A model generated the notes under the pieces. The model did not search any database, was not told the origin of the DNA, and saw nothing but the letters and a program-made list of their open reading frames with translations. Positions 8,357 to 16,361 of a DNA stretch of 64,000 bases are shown piece by piece; position 1 is the first letter of the stretch, and every line of letters starts with the position of its first letter. Source of the stretch: an uncultured Acetatifactor sp. (GTDB lineage Bacteria > Bacillota > Clostridia > Lachnospirales > Lachnospiraceae). The stretch covers positions 1 through 64,000 of the forward strand of contig CAJUIA010000013.1 in assembly GCA_910586485.1 (NCBI GenBank). The letters run 5' to 3'. Both the position numbers and the translations under genes were made by a program.

Positions 8357-9481
8357 ATGAATTTGTCTGATTTGACAAGAAACGCATACCTGCTGCGGGG
8401 CCCCCTGGCCCGGCGGGGATACATGCGCTGGTTTCATTCCTTCTCTGGAACATGTGCGGATACGGGTGAAGTCCGCACTTTTTTCGTGGAATTTCTGGTG
8501 ATTAACCCCGGACTGGGCGGCGAACAGCCCATTCTCGGCCAGCACCCGTATTATAAAAAACGGGGTATGAAGCCTTCCTACGTCTGCGTAAAAGCAGGCG
8601 CCTTTCCCGACAGCGAAGGCGAAGGCGGCAGGCAGCTCAACGCCTATTATCCCGTTTCTTCCCTAAAGCCCACTGCCGTGCCTCTGGTGATGCAGGTAGA
8701 GGATTGCTTTTACAGTGAAGAACGCATACGAGGATATATAGATGTTACGGACGAAGAGGCAGGCCACCGTTCCTTTATGACCGATGCCGGCACCATGGAA
8801 TGGGACCTGGAGGTGTACAAGGCCGTAGCATGCCACACCGGAATCCTGGCAAGCCCGCTGTTTCAGGCCTTAAATGCACTGGACAGCTACTGGCACGGCG
8901 AAGGAATCAAAAGCTTTTTCAGAGGTACGGTCATCCTTGACGGTATTCTCTATGATGTCAGCCCGGAAAAAAGCTTCGGCTACGCGGATAAGCACTGGGG
9001 ACGAAATTTCAACCGCCCTCGTTTTCAGCTTGCCTGCGGCAGCCTCACCAGCGAACGTACCGGCAGAAAGCTACGTCACTCCTGCCTGGCCATAAACGGC
9101 TGCTGCCCCAGATTCCTGTTTCTTCCCTTACGGCGCAAGCTTCTGCTACAGCTCACCTATACCGGGGAGGACTTCTGCTTCGGCTTTAAGCCCTTCCTTC
9201 TGTCGCGCTGCAAATGGGAAACCAAGAAAACCAACAAGCGCTATATCTGGCATATCATCGCCAAAAACAGAACGGCTGTCATCAAAATATCAGGCAGCTG
9301 TACCAAAAAGCAAATGCTGCAAATGAAATATGAAAGCCCGGAAGGCCTGCTGTCGAAGCGACCTTTGATGGCCGGCGGCGCTGCTGTGGGCACAATACAG
9401 ATTTTCCGCCGAAGCTCCGGGGGCCGGGTGCTTCTTGACACCCTGCAGATGGAACAGGGCTTTTGCGCATACCAGGGATAA
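8357..9481 (+). CDS. Tocopherol-cyclase-family protein of unknown role
   Basis: The 374-residue protein has the features I associate with the tocopherol cyclase-like family (PF14249): an N-terminal GYMRWFHSFSG segment, MEWDLEVYKAVACH, and the signature SFGYADKHWGRNFNRPRF. It has no signal peptide or clear membrane segment. Plant and cyanobacterial members cyclise prenylquinols, but anaerobic Firmicutes do not make tocopherols, so the substrate here is unknown; a lipid or prenyl compound is only a guess. It has its own promoter and ends inside a shared hairpin with the convergent ABC module. Confidence 0.72.
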   Translation: MNLSDLTRNAYLLRGPLARRGYMRWFHSFSGTCADTGEVRTFFVEFLVINPGLGGEQPILGQHPYYKKRGMKPSYVCVKAGAFPDSEGEGGRQLNAYYPVSSLKPTAVPLVMQVEDCFYSEERIRGYIDVTDEEAGHRSFMTDAGTMEWDLEVYKAVACHTGILASPLFQALNALDSYWHGEGIKSFFRGTVILDGILYDVSPEKSFGYADKHWGRNFNRPRFQLACGSLTSERTGRKLRHSCLAINGCCPRFLFLPLRRKLLLQLTYTGEDFCFGFKPFLLSRCKWETKKTNKRYIWHIIAKNRTAVIKISGSCTKKQMLQMKYESPEGLLSKRPLMAGGAAVGTIQIFRRSSGGRVLLDTLQMEQGFCAYQG

Positions 9482-9540
9482 ACATTGCTCCCCTTGCAAG
9501 ACTTCTACCTGTTTGCAGCTTGCAAGGGGAGCAATGTTTA
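9479..9540. terminator. Bidirectional terminator hairpin with both stop codons
   Basis: Perfect 22-base arms (9479-9500 and 9519-9540) surround an 18-base loop. The left arm begins with the TAA of the tocopherol-cyclase-like gene, and the right arm ends with the stop codon of the convergent gene, so both genes end within the stem. The flanks lack a good T-run, which makes it a less standard intrinsic terminator; an mRNA 3'-end stabiliser is the alternative. Confidence 0.65.
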
Positions 9541-10221
9541 CTCGCAGGAATAAAGATTTAAAATTTCTTTCCTGATGCCGTTTAAAACATTTGTTATTTT
9601 TTCAGAAACGGAAAAAAACTCATAATCCTTCAAATCTCCAAAATTATAATTTTGAAAATTTTCATCCAGCGTCTTTGTATTTCGGCCGTTGATATTAATA
9701 TAACCAAAGAAGTCGGATTTTAAAATATATACAGGCTTCTGCATGTAAGGATTCAACGGTGAAGCATCTAAAAATATTAAATATTCATTTTCAGGATACA
9801 TCAGATTCAGCACATTCATAAATTGTATTTTATCATCTATTTCATAAAATCCAAAATATTGATAGACATATCCCTTTTGCTGCACGGAAGCATACTCCTC
9901 TCCTATTATTATTTTCTTAAAGATTATTTCCTGCCCTATGCTTCCTTCAGTTTGCCGTATATTACCCGTCGGTTCTACAACTGCAATTACAGACGCCTCT
10001 TCGACATCATATTTATTGCCATTTGTTTTAAAACTTGCCTCTGTCAAGCCATTCTCATCATCGCTGTTTGCTCCCAGCGCATAGGATAGCACCATTGTTT
10101 CCGTTCCTATATCCTCTACATGATCTATTTCTGCCAGACCACAGTTCGCAGCCTCCAGTTTAAATATAATTCCTGCTGTTATAGTCAAGAATAAAGTAAC
10201 AAAGACAAACTTTTTAAGCAT
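9538..10221 (-). CDS. Membrane-anchored extracytoplasmic protein of ABC module
   Basis: I placed the start at 10221 (MLKKFVFVTLFL), preceded by GGGAGG; the longer frame to 10296 adds a Cys-rich stretch and overlaps the ATPase gene. The 227-residue product has an N-terminal membrane segment or signal peptide (FVFVTLFLTITAGIIF) and a hydrophilic beta-rich remainder with no motif I recognise. It is the last gene of a four-gene minus-strand operon with an ABC ATPase and two membrane proteins, so it is probably an accessory or sensor subunit of that transporter. The gene is visibly AT-rich compared with the flanks. Confidence 0.6.
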   Translation of the reverse strand: MLKKFVFVTLFLTITAGIIFKLEAANCGLAEIDHVEDIGTETMVLSYALGANSDDENGLTEASFKTNGNKYDVEEASVIAVVEPTGNIRQTEGSIGQEIIFKKIIIGEEYASVQQKGYVYQYFGFYEIDDKIQFMNVLNLMYPENEYLIFLDASPLNPYMQKPVYILKSDFFGYININGRNTKTLDENFQNYNFGDLKDYEFFSVSEKITNVLNGIRKEILNLYSCE

Positions 10222-10238
10222 CTGCCCGCCTCCCTGCT

Positions 10239-10883
10239 TTACACATTTCCCAGTCTTACACATTTCCCTGCATCCACAGAGTAGATTTCTTCGCATAATT
10301 GTGTTATATCTTCACCAATATGGCTGGCCATCAAAATTACCGCGCCTCTTTGTGCTTCTTCCAAAATAATTTGACGAATGATCGCAGTCCCGCTCTGATC
10401 TATTGAGTTTGTCGGCTCATCCAGAAACAGAAAGTCCGGTTGTTCCATAATAGCCTGCGCAATCAACAGCCTCTGTCTCATCCCCAATGAGTATTTTTTT
10501 ACCGGTAATTTATTGTTTGGGTCCAAGCCAACCCTTTGTATTGCATATTCTATTTCCGCCTCCGAAATATAGTTATTTAAAGAAGCAAGATATAAAAGGT
10601 TATCCCATCCCGTTAAATCCGGCCACATCCCTGAATTTTCTATGATTACGCCTAACTTTACCGCGCTGTGTTCCTTATGAATATCAATGCCATCTAAAAA
10701 GACAGTTCCCTTTGTCGGTCTTACAAGTCCACTCAGTGTTCGGAAAAGCATTGTTTTTCCGGAACCATTTTCTCCTGTAAAACCATATATCCTTCCTCCC
10801 TTCAAATTAAGGGAAACATCATGCAATACTTCTTTTTTATCAATTATTTTATACAGCTTCTCAGCAATTAAAGTATGCTGCAT
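10239..10883 (-). CDS. ABC transporter ATP-binding protein
   Basis: A 214-residue nucleotide-binding subunit with Walker A (GENGSGKT, about residues 38-45), an ABC signature variant (YSLGMRQRL), Walker B (FLFLDEP) and the switch His in MASHIG. It resembles the ATPases of BcrA/LptB-like antibiotic- or bacteriocin-resistance exporters. Its start lies inside the end of the upstream membrane-protein gene (16-base overlap) behind AGGAGG, so the subunits are translated together. It powers the transporter made by the two upstream membrane proteins. The exported compound is unknown. Confidence 0.88.
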   Translation of the reverse strand: MQHTLIAEKLYKIIDKKEVLHDVSLNLKGGRIYGFTGENGSGKTMLFRTLSGLVRPTKGTVFLDGIDIHKEHSAVKLGVIIENSGMWPDLTGWDNLLYLASLNNYISEAEIEYAIQRVGLDPNNKLPVKKYSLGMRQRLLIAQAIMEQPDFLFLDEPTNSIDQSGTAIIRQIILEEAQRGAVILMASHIGEDITQLCEEIYSVDAGKCVRLGNV

Positions 10884-11632
10884 CCTTTTGCGCCTCCTTT
10901 TTCGAAAATATCCATATGCTCGATATACAAAAGCAAGCCGGCCGACACTGCCGCCATATAAAACAAACCGACAATAATTTTTACAAACATTAATTTCGGC
11001 GCGGTCAGCAATGCACTGTTAAAGCATAGCGGATTCAGCACCATGTTGTAATCGTTATCAAAGAAAAAAACAGCAATCATTTGCAGGACAACAAGCGCTA
11101 ATATTACCACACTGATACTCATGGAGATTCCATGATTTATCGACATCCAATTCACGGACACACAAATAACCGTAAGCAGCGGAAATATCAGACCAAACAT
11201 AGCCATCAGAGTCAACATTACCTTTTGATGAAACATCCAACCGGTAACAAGCCTTATCCCTACTGCAAGTTCAAACAGTAACAACATCAATGTATATACA
11301 GAAGATAAAATACAAAGAATACCAATTTTTTTGATCCCCCACTTTCTCCTGTCTTTAATCCGAGTAAACAGCAATACGCTGGTCTGCCCAAAAAAATTCG
11401 AAAAATAACTGCCAAACAATATTGCAAACAAAAATAAAAATCCCAGACTCTTCACTTCTAAAATCATGGTATGAACTTCTCCCCTGCTGACTCTTCCGAA
11501 AATACTATACCACAAAACATCCGACAGATTTTGTTCTCTGGGAGTATATAAAAAAATCTCCGAAAGAGAAGTCATAAACAGGAAGGGAATGATATATAAG
11601 GTTCTTTTCATTAAACTGGATAATCTCAGCAA
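10868..11632 (-). CDS. ABC-2-like membrane protein of AT-rich module (subunit 2)
   Basis: The 254-residue protein has about six hydrophobic segments (for example LGFLFLFAILFGSYF, MLTLMAMFGLIFPLLTVICV, SMSISVVILALVVLQMIAVFFF), so it is an integral membrane protein. Its place between another permease and an ATPase makes it an ABC-2-type transport subunit. The start is uncertain: a TTG at 11632 lies 11 bases after AAGGAG, while an ATG at 11611 lacks a good ribosome binding site. The gene follows the upstream permease by one base. Confidence 0.7.
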   Translation of the reverse strand: MLRLSSLMKRTLYIIPFLFMTSLSEIFLYTPREQNLSDVLWYSIFGRVSRGEVHTMILEVKSLGFLFLFAILFGSYFSNFFGQTSVLLFTRIKDRRKWGIKKIGILCILSSVYTLMLLLFELAVGIRLVTGWMFHQKVMLTLMAMFGLIFPLLTVICVSVNWMSINHGISMSISVVILALVVLQMIAVFFFDNDYNMVLNPLCFNSALLTAPKLMFVKIIVGLFYMAAVSAGLLLYIEHMDIFEKGGAKGCSIL

Positions 11633-11633
11633 T

Positions 11634-12515
11634 TTATTGCAAACTCCTTATATCTTGATGAATTGCATGAATCGTCAGGCAGGTCATAGCTGCAAGTAAA
11701 AAAACGGAAATGACAGGCACAAAAAGCGGAACTAATCCTTTGCTGAACAAGGGAGAAAAATACGCAAAAATATTAACGTTACTATAAAGTCCTTGCGTTT
11801 CTACCGCCTTGGAAAAAGCCTGTGCATCAATTACTCTCAATAACTGTGTCAAAATAAAAAACGGAGCAAATAAAATAATCTTATTTTTTTTGATGTAAAA
11901 AGAAAGACTCATTATAAAACTACCTGCTAATCCCGAAAACAAAGAGAAAAGCAAAACATACATCAAGTTATAAACAAACGGACTAAATAAATATACCCGC
12001 AAAAACGGTATGGACGGATAAAGCGTACGATAATCAATATTTGTTCCCAATAGCCCACGATAAAAATTAGGCATTTGATATTCTCCGATCCACGTATTAC
12101 CATTGTGCGGGAAAAAGCAGTTGCAAAGAATCAAATTTGTCAAAAAGGATACTGCTATTATAAATGCCGTACCGACAAATGCTGCAGTAAGCTTTGACAC
12201 ATAGTAATCTTTTTTGGATACCCTGGAAAAATAAACAGGCAAAAGCTGATTTTTATAATCGTCAATATAAGAAGTAGAAAACGGCAGTACTATCAAAAAG
12301 GGCCATAGTATGCAGAAGGTTGACCACCAGATATTTGCACCGGAAAAGCAAACCATCTGATTTGCATCCTTCATCAAAGAAAGGTCATGTCCCGCATTTT
12401 GTAGCAAAGCATACAAGAACGCCAGACATGAATACGAAAATGTAACGATAAAGGCTATTTTGTATTCTTTCCCTTTTCGCATAACTTTTATTTGAGTTTT
12501 TATTGATGACAGCAT
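11634..12515 (-). CDS. ABC-2-like membrane protein of AT-rich module (subunit 1)
   Basis: The start is set at the ATG at 12515, eight bases after GGGGG; a TTG directly precedes it. The 293-residue product has about six hydrophobic segments, beginning with IAFIVTFSYSCLAFLYALL and ending with VPVISVFLLAAMTCLTIHAI, in the arrangement of ABC-2 permeases of peptide or antibiotic exporters. It is the first gene of the module and has its own promoter. No substrate can be inferred. Together with the next subunit it probably forms a heterodimeric channel. Confidence 0.7.
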   Translation of the reverse strand: MLSSIKTQIKVMRKGKEYKIAFIVTFSYSCLAFLYALLQNAGHDLSLMKDANQMVCFSGANIWWSTFCILWPFLIVLPFSTSYIDDYKNQLLPVYFSRVSKKDYYVSKLTAAFVGTAFIIAVSFLTNLILCNCFFPHNGNTWIGEYQMPNFYRGLLGTNIDYRTLYPSIPFLRVYLFSPFVYNLMYVLLFSLFSGLAGSFIMSLSFYIKKNKIILFAPFFILTQLLRVIDAQAFSKAVETQGLYSNVNIFAYFSPLFSKGLVPLFVPVISVFLLAAMTCLTIHAIHQDIRSLQ

Positions 12516-12595
12516 CAAAGCTTCCCCCTCAAATTTTGGATGAATGATGTCCAGCCTGCTCGTAACAAGCTTAAAGACATTTGTAACCCCATGTA

Positions 12596-12625
12596 ATTAT
12601 AATTCTATTAGGCGCTTTTGGTCAA
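12596..12625 (-). promoter_or_regulatory. Promoter of the AT-rich ABC operon
   Basis: On the minus strand TTGACC (12625-12620) and a perfect TATAAT (12601-12596) are 18 bases apart. The predicted leader to the start at 12515 is about 70 bases. Confidence 0.6.
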
Positions 12626-12691
12626 TAGCACTAACAAAAAACAGCAGTAAATTACATAGGAATTAACTTACAGACGGAATTGAGTGTTGAC

Positions 12692-12720
12692 TTGCAAGCA
12701 GCAGTCATATGCTTTATAAT
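12692..12720 (+). promoter_or_regulatory. Promoter of the GNAT gene
   Basis: TTGCAA (12692-12697) and TATAAT (12715-12720) are separated by 17 bases, about 40 bases before the chosen start codon. Confidence 0.65.
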
Positions 12721-12760
12721 CAAATATATAAAAATGTATTTGTACAGGAGTATGAAATCC

Positions 12761-13198
12761 ATGCTTATCAGAGAGATGCTTTTAAAAGATATTCCGGCTG
12801 TTTTACCGCTTTATATTTCTTATTACAATGAACAGAACAAAAGCCAATGGAATGAAAACACAGCGGCAAAGCGGATTCATCAAGTATTGAGTATGGAAGA
12901 TTCCTATAGTCTGATCGCAGAGGACGGAAATCGTGTGCTGGGTTTTGCAATGGGATACTTTAAACAGTACGACGATATAATCGGATACACACTTGAAGAA
13001 ATAATCATCGCTTATAAGTTTCAAAACCAGGGAATTGGAAGTATTCTTTTGAGAGAGCTTGAACGGCAGGTAAAAGAAAAGGGAGCATCTTGTGTTGAGC
13101 TTCAGGCAGTAAATGATGATATGCACGAGCGATATTACGGAAAGGCTGGCTACCGGAATGCCAAAAACTTTGTGTTGAAGGTCAAATGGTTTGAATAA
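12761..13198 (+). CDS. GNAT family N-acetyltransferase
   Basis: I chose the ATG at 12761 (MLIREMLLKD), ten bases after CAGGAG; an ATG at 12752 is too close to it. The 145-residue protein has the complete GNAT fold order: MLIREM strand, a central VLGFAMGYFKQ strand, the acetyl-CoA loop FQNQGIGSILLRELERQ, and VELQAVNDDMHERYYGKAGY near the end. It transfers an acetyl group from acetyl-CoA to an unknown amine in the cytosol. It is monocistronic and divergent from the AT-rich ABC module. Confidence 0.85.
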   Translation: MLIREMLLKDIPAVLPLYISYYNEQNKSQWNENTAAKRIHQVLSMEDSYSLIAEDGNRVLGFAMGYFKQYDDIIGYTLEEIIIAYKFQNQGIGSILLRELERQVKEKGASCVELQAVNDDMHERYYGKAGYRNAKNFVLKVKWFE

Positions 13199-13245
13199 AT
13201 CAACACGTTAATACATTCTCTTAGCCAGCCAGGTCTATTAAAGGG

Positions 13246-15171
13246 TTATTCCCCCATATAACGATATTCGTACTCGTAAATCCATTGGTAATCCAGGTAT
13301 CCGCTGCTCATCGTCTCATCATAATTGCTCTCATACCCGTAATAAGCGGTTTCGCTGGCAACATTCCCCATGTCGTCATACTCGTAATCATATTTTTCCC
13401 AGAAATCAATCGTTTCATCGCTGTCATAGGTAATAGCCGATGCCAGCCAGAACTCGCCGGATTCCGTTTCGATGTAAGTATATTCCGTCTGCTGTAATAC
13501 CTGATCCCCGTTATACGAGGTTATCTTTGAAATCTGCCCGTTCTGCAGGTACTCATATCCTGCCAGCAGGCTGTCATCCCAGCCGTACCGATAGACCGCC
13601 TTCAAATTTCCGTTCTCATCATACAGCTTTTGAATTTTAATTGTAGCATACTCATCATCTCCGGACCAGATGATCCATTCCACATCTCCCGCCTCGTTAT
13701 ACTCCAGCGAAGTCGTCTCATAATAACTGACATCCCCGTACAGGTCATACCATGTCTCGTCTTTCGGATTCCCGTTTTCATCATAAGTAGTTATGCAGGA
13801 CAATAACCCGCTCTCGTACTGGATCTCTTTTTGCTTATTACCGGCCGCGTCATATTCTGTCTCATAACCGTCGTCCAGGCTTCCGTAAGAATAAGAGAAG
13901 GATTTTGTCACATTCCCCGCCTCGTCATACTCGATCTCCTGCACTACCCATATTCCGTCATATACAGTGACCTTTGCCATCTGCAGATTTTCCTTCAAAT
14001 GGTTTCTCTGCTCCGTCAGGGAAGCATCCTTTGTCACACTGATGCCCTCCTCCAGCACTTCCAGGGCTCCGGTATAGTCGCCGGCCTCCTTGCAGTCCTC
14101 TGCCCACTGGGTATAGATACCCGGCTTTTTCTCCGTCAGGGCAGCTTCCCCCGTGGCTTCCGCCCCCTCGTCCAGCAGGCGCAGCGCCTCCTGATAATCA
14201 CCCTGAGCAGAACTGTGATAAGCCCACTTTTCATATACCTCGGCCTTTCCTGCCTCCAGTGAAGCATCTCCGGTCTCGTCGGCTCCTTCCTCCAGCAGCT
14301 GCAGTGCCTGGTAATAAGATTCCTGATCTAAATATTGATCCGCTTCCCTTTGATAGCTGTCTGCCAGCAGCCTTCCCAGCTCGCTGTTCCCAGTAGCCTG
14401 CAAGCCCCTTTTCAAAATTTCCCGCGCCCTGACATAATTCAGGTTTCCCTCCGAAAGATACAAATTTGCCTCTGCCAGGTATACATCCGCAAGTCTGTTC
14501 GCCAATTCCTGCTCCCCGGTCTCTTCCGCACCCTTCTGCAGCAGCTCGCAGGCCCGGCCGTATTCTCCGTTGTCTACATAATAATCAGCCGCCTTTTTGT
14601 ACACCTCCACCAGCTGACCCGTCAGCAGTTCCTCGGCCCCTTCTTCCCCGGAAGCCTCGCTGCGTCCCTTCGCCAAAATATCCAAGGCCGCCTGAAATTC
14701 CTCCTGCATCACGTAGATTTCCGCAGAATGAATATAAGCCTCCGTCAGCGTCTCGTCCAAATCCAGCGCTTCTTCATAATACGCAAGCGCATCCTCGTAT
14801 TCTTCCTCACCAAAGCATTGCTGCGCCAGCTTCATATTCTTCTTAACCTTATAGCCGCTGCTGGTAAAATATAACCCACCGGCTACACCTCCTGCCGCGA
14901 GTACCAGCAGCAAAAGGACAACCAGCGCGATCACCGCCCCCTTATTCCCCTTCTGTTTCTCTTTCGGCGCTGTTTTCGGCTCGTCGGCCTTTGCCTGCTC
15001 CGGTACTGCTTCTGCCGCTTTTGCCTCGTCAGCTTTTGCCTGCTCTGGTACCGCTTCTGCCGCTTTCGGCTCGTCAGCTTTTACCTGCTCAACCTGCATA
15101 ACCGGCGTGCCGCAGTTTTGACAAAACGCCGCTCCCTCTTTTAATTTTGTTCCACAGTTTCCACAAAACAT
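13246..15171 (-). CDS. Zinc-ribbon membrane protein with TPR and YD-like repeats
   Basis: The 641-residue protein starts with a zinc ribbon (Cys3, Cys6, Cys17, Cys20). A linker with 15-residue repeats of KADEPKAAEAVPEQA type follows, then one membrane segment (about 79-101, VIALVVLLLLVLAAGG). The outer part has many TPR-like units (about 108-400, EEEYEDALAYYEEAL and related) and then YD-like repeats (YDEAGNV, YDENGNP, YNEAGDV, YDDMGNV; about 405-641). The ribbon would face the cytosol and the TPR/YD region the outside. It is the last gene of an operon with an ABC-2 transporter and a second protein whose N-terminal ribbon has the same Cys spacing. The function is unknown; a scaffold or wall-facing subunit is an inference. 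Confidence 0.75.
   Translation of the reverse strand: MFCGNCGTKLKEGAAFCQNCGTPVMQVEQVKADEPKAAEAVPEQAKADEAKAAEAVPEQAKADEPKTAPKEKQKGNKGAVIALVVLLLLVLAAGGVAGGLYFTSSGYKVKKNMKLAQQCFGEEEYEDALAYYEEALDLDETLTEAYIHSAEIYVMQEEFQAALDILAKGRSEASGEEGAEELLTGQLVEVYKKAADYYVDNGEYGRACELLQKGAEETGEQELANRLADVYLAEANLYLSEGNLNYVRAREILKRGLQATGNSELGRLLADSYQREADQYLDQESYYQALQLLEEGADETGDASLEAGKAEVYEKWAYHSSAQGDYQEALRLLDEGAEATGEAALTEKKPGIYTQWAEDCKEAGDYTGALEVLEEGISVTKDASLTEQRNHLKENLQMAKVTVYDGIWVVQEIEYDEAGNVTKSFSYSYGSLDDGYETEYDAAGNKQKEIQYESGLLSCITTYDENGNPKDETWYDLYGDVSYYETTSLEYNEAGDVEWIIWSGDDEYATIKIQKLYDENGNLKAVYRYGWDDSLLAGYEYLQNGQISKITSYNGDQVLQQTEYTYIETESGEFWLASAITYDSDETIDFWEKYDYEYDDMGNVASETAYYGYESNYDETMSSGYLDYQWIYEYEYRYMGE
14992..15081 (-). 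repeat. Two 45-bp tandem repeats encoding an Ala/Glu/Pro linker
   Basis: Residues 31-45 and 46-60 of the zinc-ribbon/TPR protein are near-identical (KADEPKAAEAVPEQA and KADEAKAAEAVPEQA), and a third partial copy follows (KADEPKTAP). The linker joins the zinc ribbon to the membrane segment. Confidence 0.85.
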
Positions 15172-15224
15172 CTTTCTACCTCATTTCTGCCCGACTTAAG
15201 CTTTCTAAATTTTTTATGACCGGC

Positions 15225-16358
15225 TTATTTATGGCTGCCCGCCCTGCCCCATAGCAGCAGACAGACAAGAGCCAGAATCAACGAATAACATGCCATCCCA
15301 CCCAGATAAAAGGAAGCATGTATAGATTTCAAATAATAATAGGGAGGCAGCAGATACTGCAGCGCTCTCGGACCCTTTACATCCAAAAACACAGGACAGA
15401 AAACCAGCATCCCCGTCAGGAACAGCGGAATACAGCCGCCCAGCAGCTCCATGCGGCGGCACAAAAGCCGCAGCAGATTGCAAAACATCATCACACAGCA
15501 GGCAAACAAAACAGCGGTCGGTATTTCCCTTCTCCAGGTGGTAAAGACGCCGGCGGCCTTCAGCGCTGCCAGCATAACTGCCACGGCGTCAAATAAAAGC
15601 ACCCCCTGCACGCCAAGTGCCCAGGAAACCTGCGCCTTAACCGGCAGACCGGAATACATCCCCCTGCACTCTTCCTGCATATAATACATGGCCCCTGCAA
15701 ATCCGCACAGAACAAGCCAAAGGGCAAGAATCCCCCTGATCGGCGCCAGCAGATAGCTGCTGTCCTCTTCTGCCGGCACACCGTCCAGATATTCCATCCG
15801 AAACAGGTTCCCTTCCACCAGCGTACTGTTATAGGCCTGCTGCAGCTCTTCGTCCGTCACATCCGGCAGACCGCACTGCCTGCGCACAAAATCCGTATAC
15901 ATTTCATAGGAAAACGCCGGATACAGCTCTGCGCACAAAATCTGGCGCGTAAAAAGCATCCGCACGTCATCCTCCCGCTGCACCACCTCAACGGTATGAC
16001 TTTTTCCTCCCATCCCCTGTGATGCCGCGGCCGAAAGGGCTTCCTTCATATTCTCCGGAAAAATCCACAGCGCATCTGCCCGAAAGCTCTCCACCGCCTT
16101 TCTGCCTTCTTCCTCCGAAGTACACAGCTCGTAGTATAATACGCCGTTGTTCTCCATCAGCCGGGAAGCTGCCTGCAGCGCCAGCTCGTCCTCCTGATTC
16201 GGCAGATACAGCAATATTCTGGCAACTCCGCTGTCCGCCCCGGCTCCCAGCCTAAAGCCCGTTACCAAAAGCGGCACCAGACACAAAATCACTAAAAAGC
16301 TGAAGGTCTTAAAAAGCCGCTTATTTATCAGCCAAAATCTAATCCCGATCCGTCTCAT
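15225..16358 (-). CDS. ABC-2 type permease, subunit 2 of zinc-ribbon operon
   Basis: A 377-residue membrane protein with the ABC-2 exporter plan: one N-terminal membrane segment (about 14-36, FKTFSFLVILCLVPLLVTGF), a large extracytoplasmic loop (to about 205), then five or six membrane segments to the C-terminus (for example LAPIRGILALWLVLCGFAGA and LLGGCIPLFLTGMLVFCPVF). This resembles the permeases with a large outer loop, such as YhbS/YhbR-type drug exporters. It starts 3 bases after the first permease gene, so the two subunits are made together. Confidence 0.8.
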   Translation of the reverse strand: MRRIGIRFWLINKRLFKTFSFLVILCLVPLLVTGFRLGAGADSGVARILLYLPNQEDELALQAASRLMENNGVLYYELCTSEEEGRKAVESFRADALWIFPENMKEALSAAASQGMGGKSHTVEVVQREDDVRMLFTRQILCAELYPAFSYEMYTDFVRRQCGLPDVTDEELQQAYNSTLVEGNLFRMEYLDGVPAEEDSSYLLAPIRGILALWLVLCGFAGAMYYMQEECRGMYSGLPVKAQVSWALGVQGVLLFDAVAVMLAALKAAGVFTTWRREIPTAVLFACCVMMFCNLLRLLCRRMELLGGCIPLFLTGMLVFCPVFLDVKGPRALQYLLPPYYYLKSIHASFYLGGMACYSLILALVCLLLWGRAGSHK

Positions 16359-16361
16359 CCT

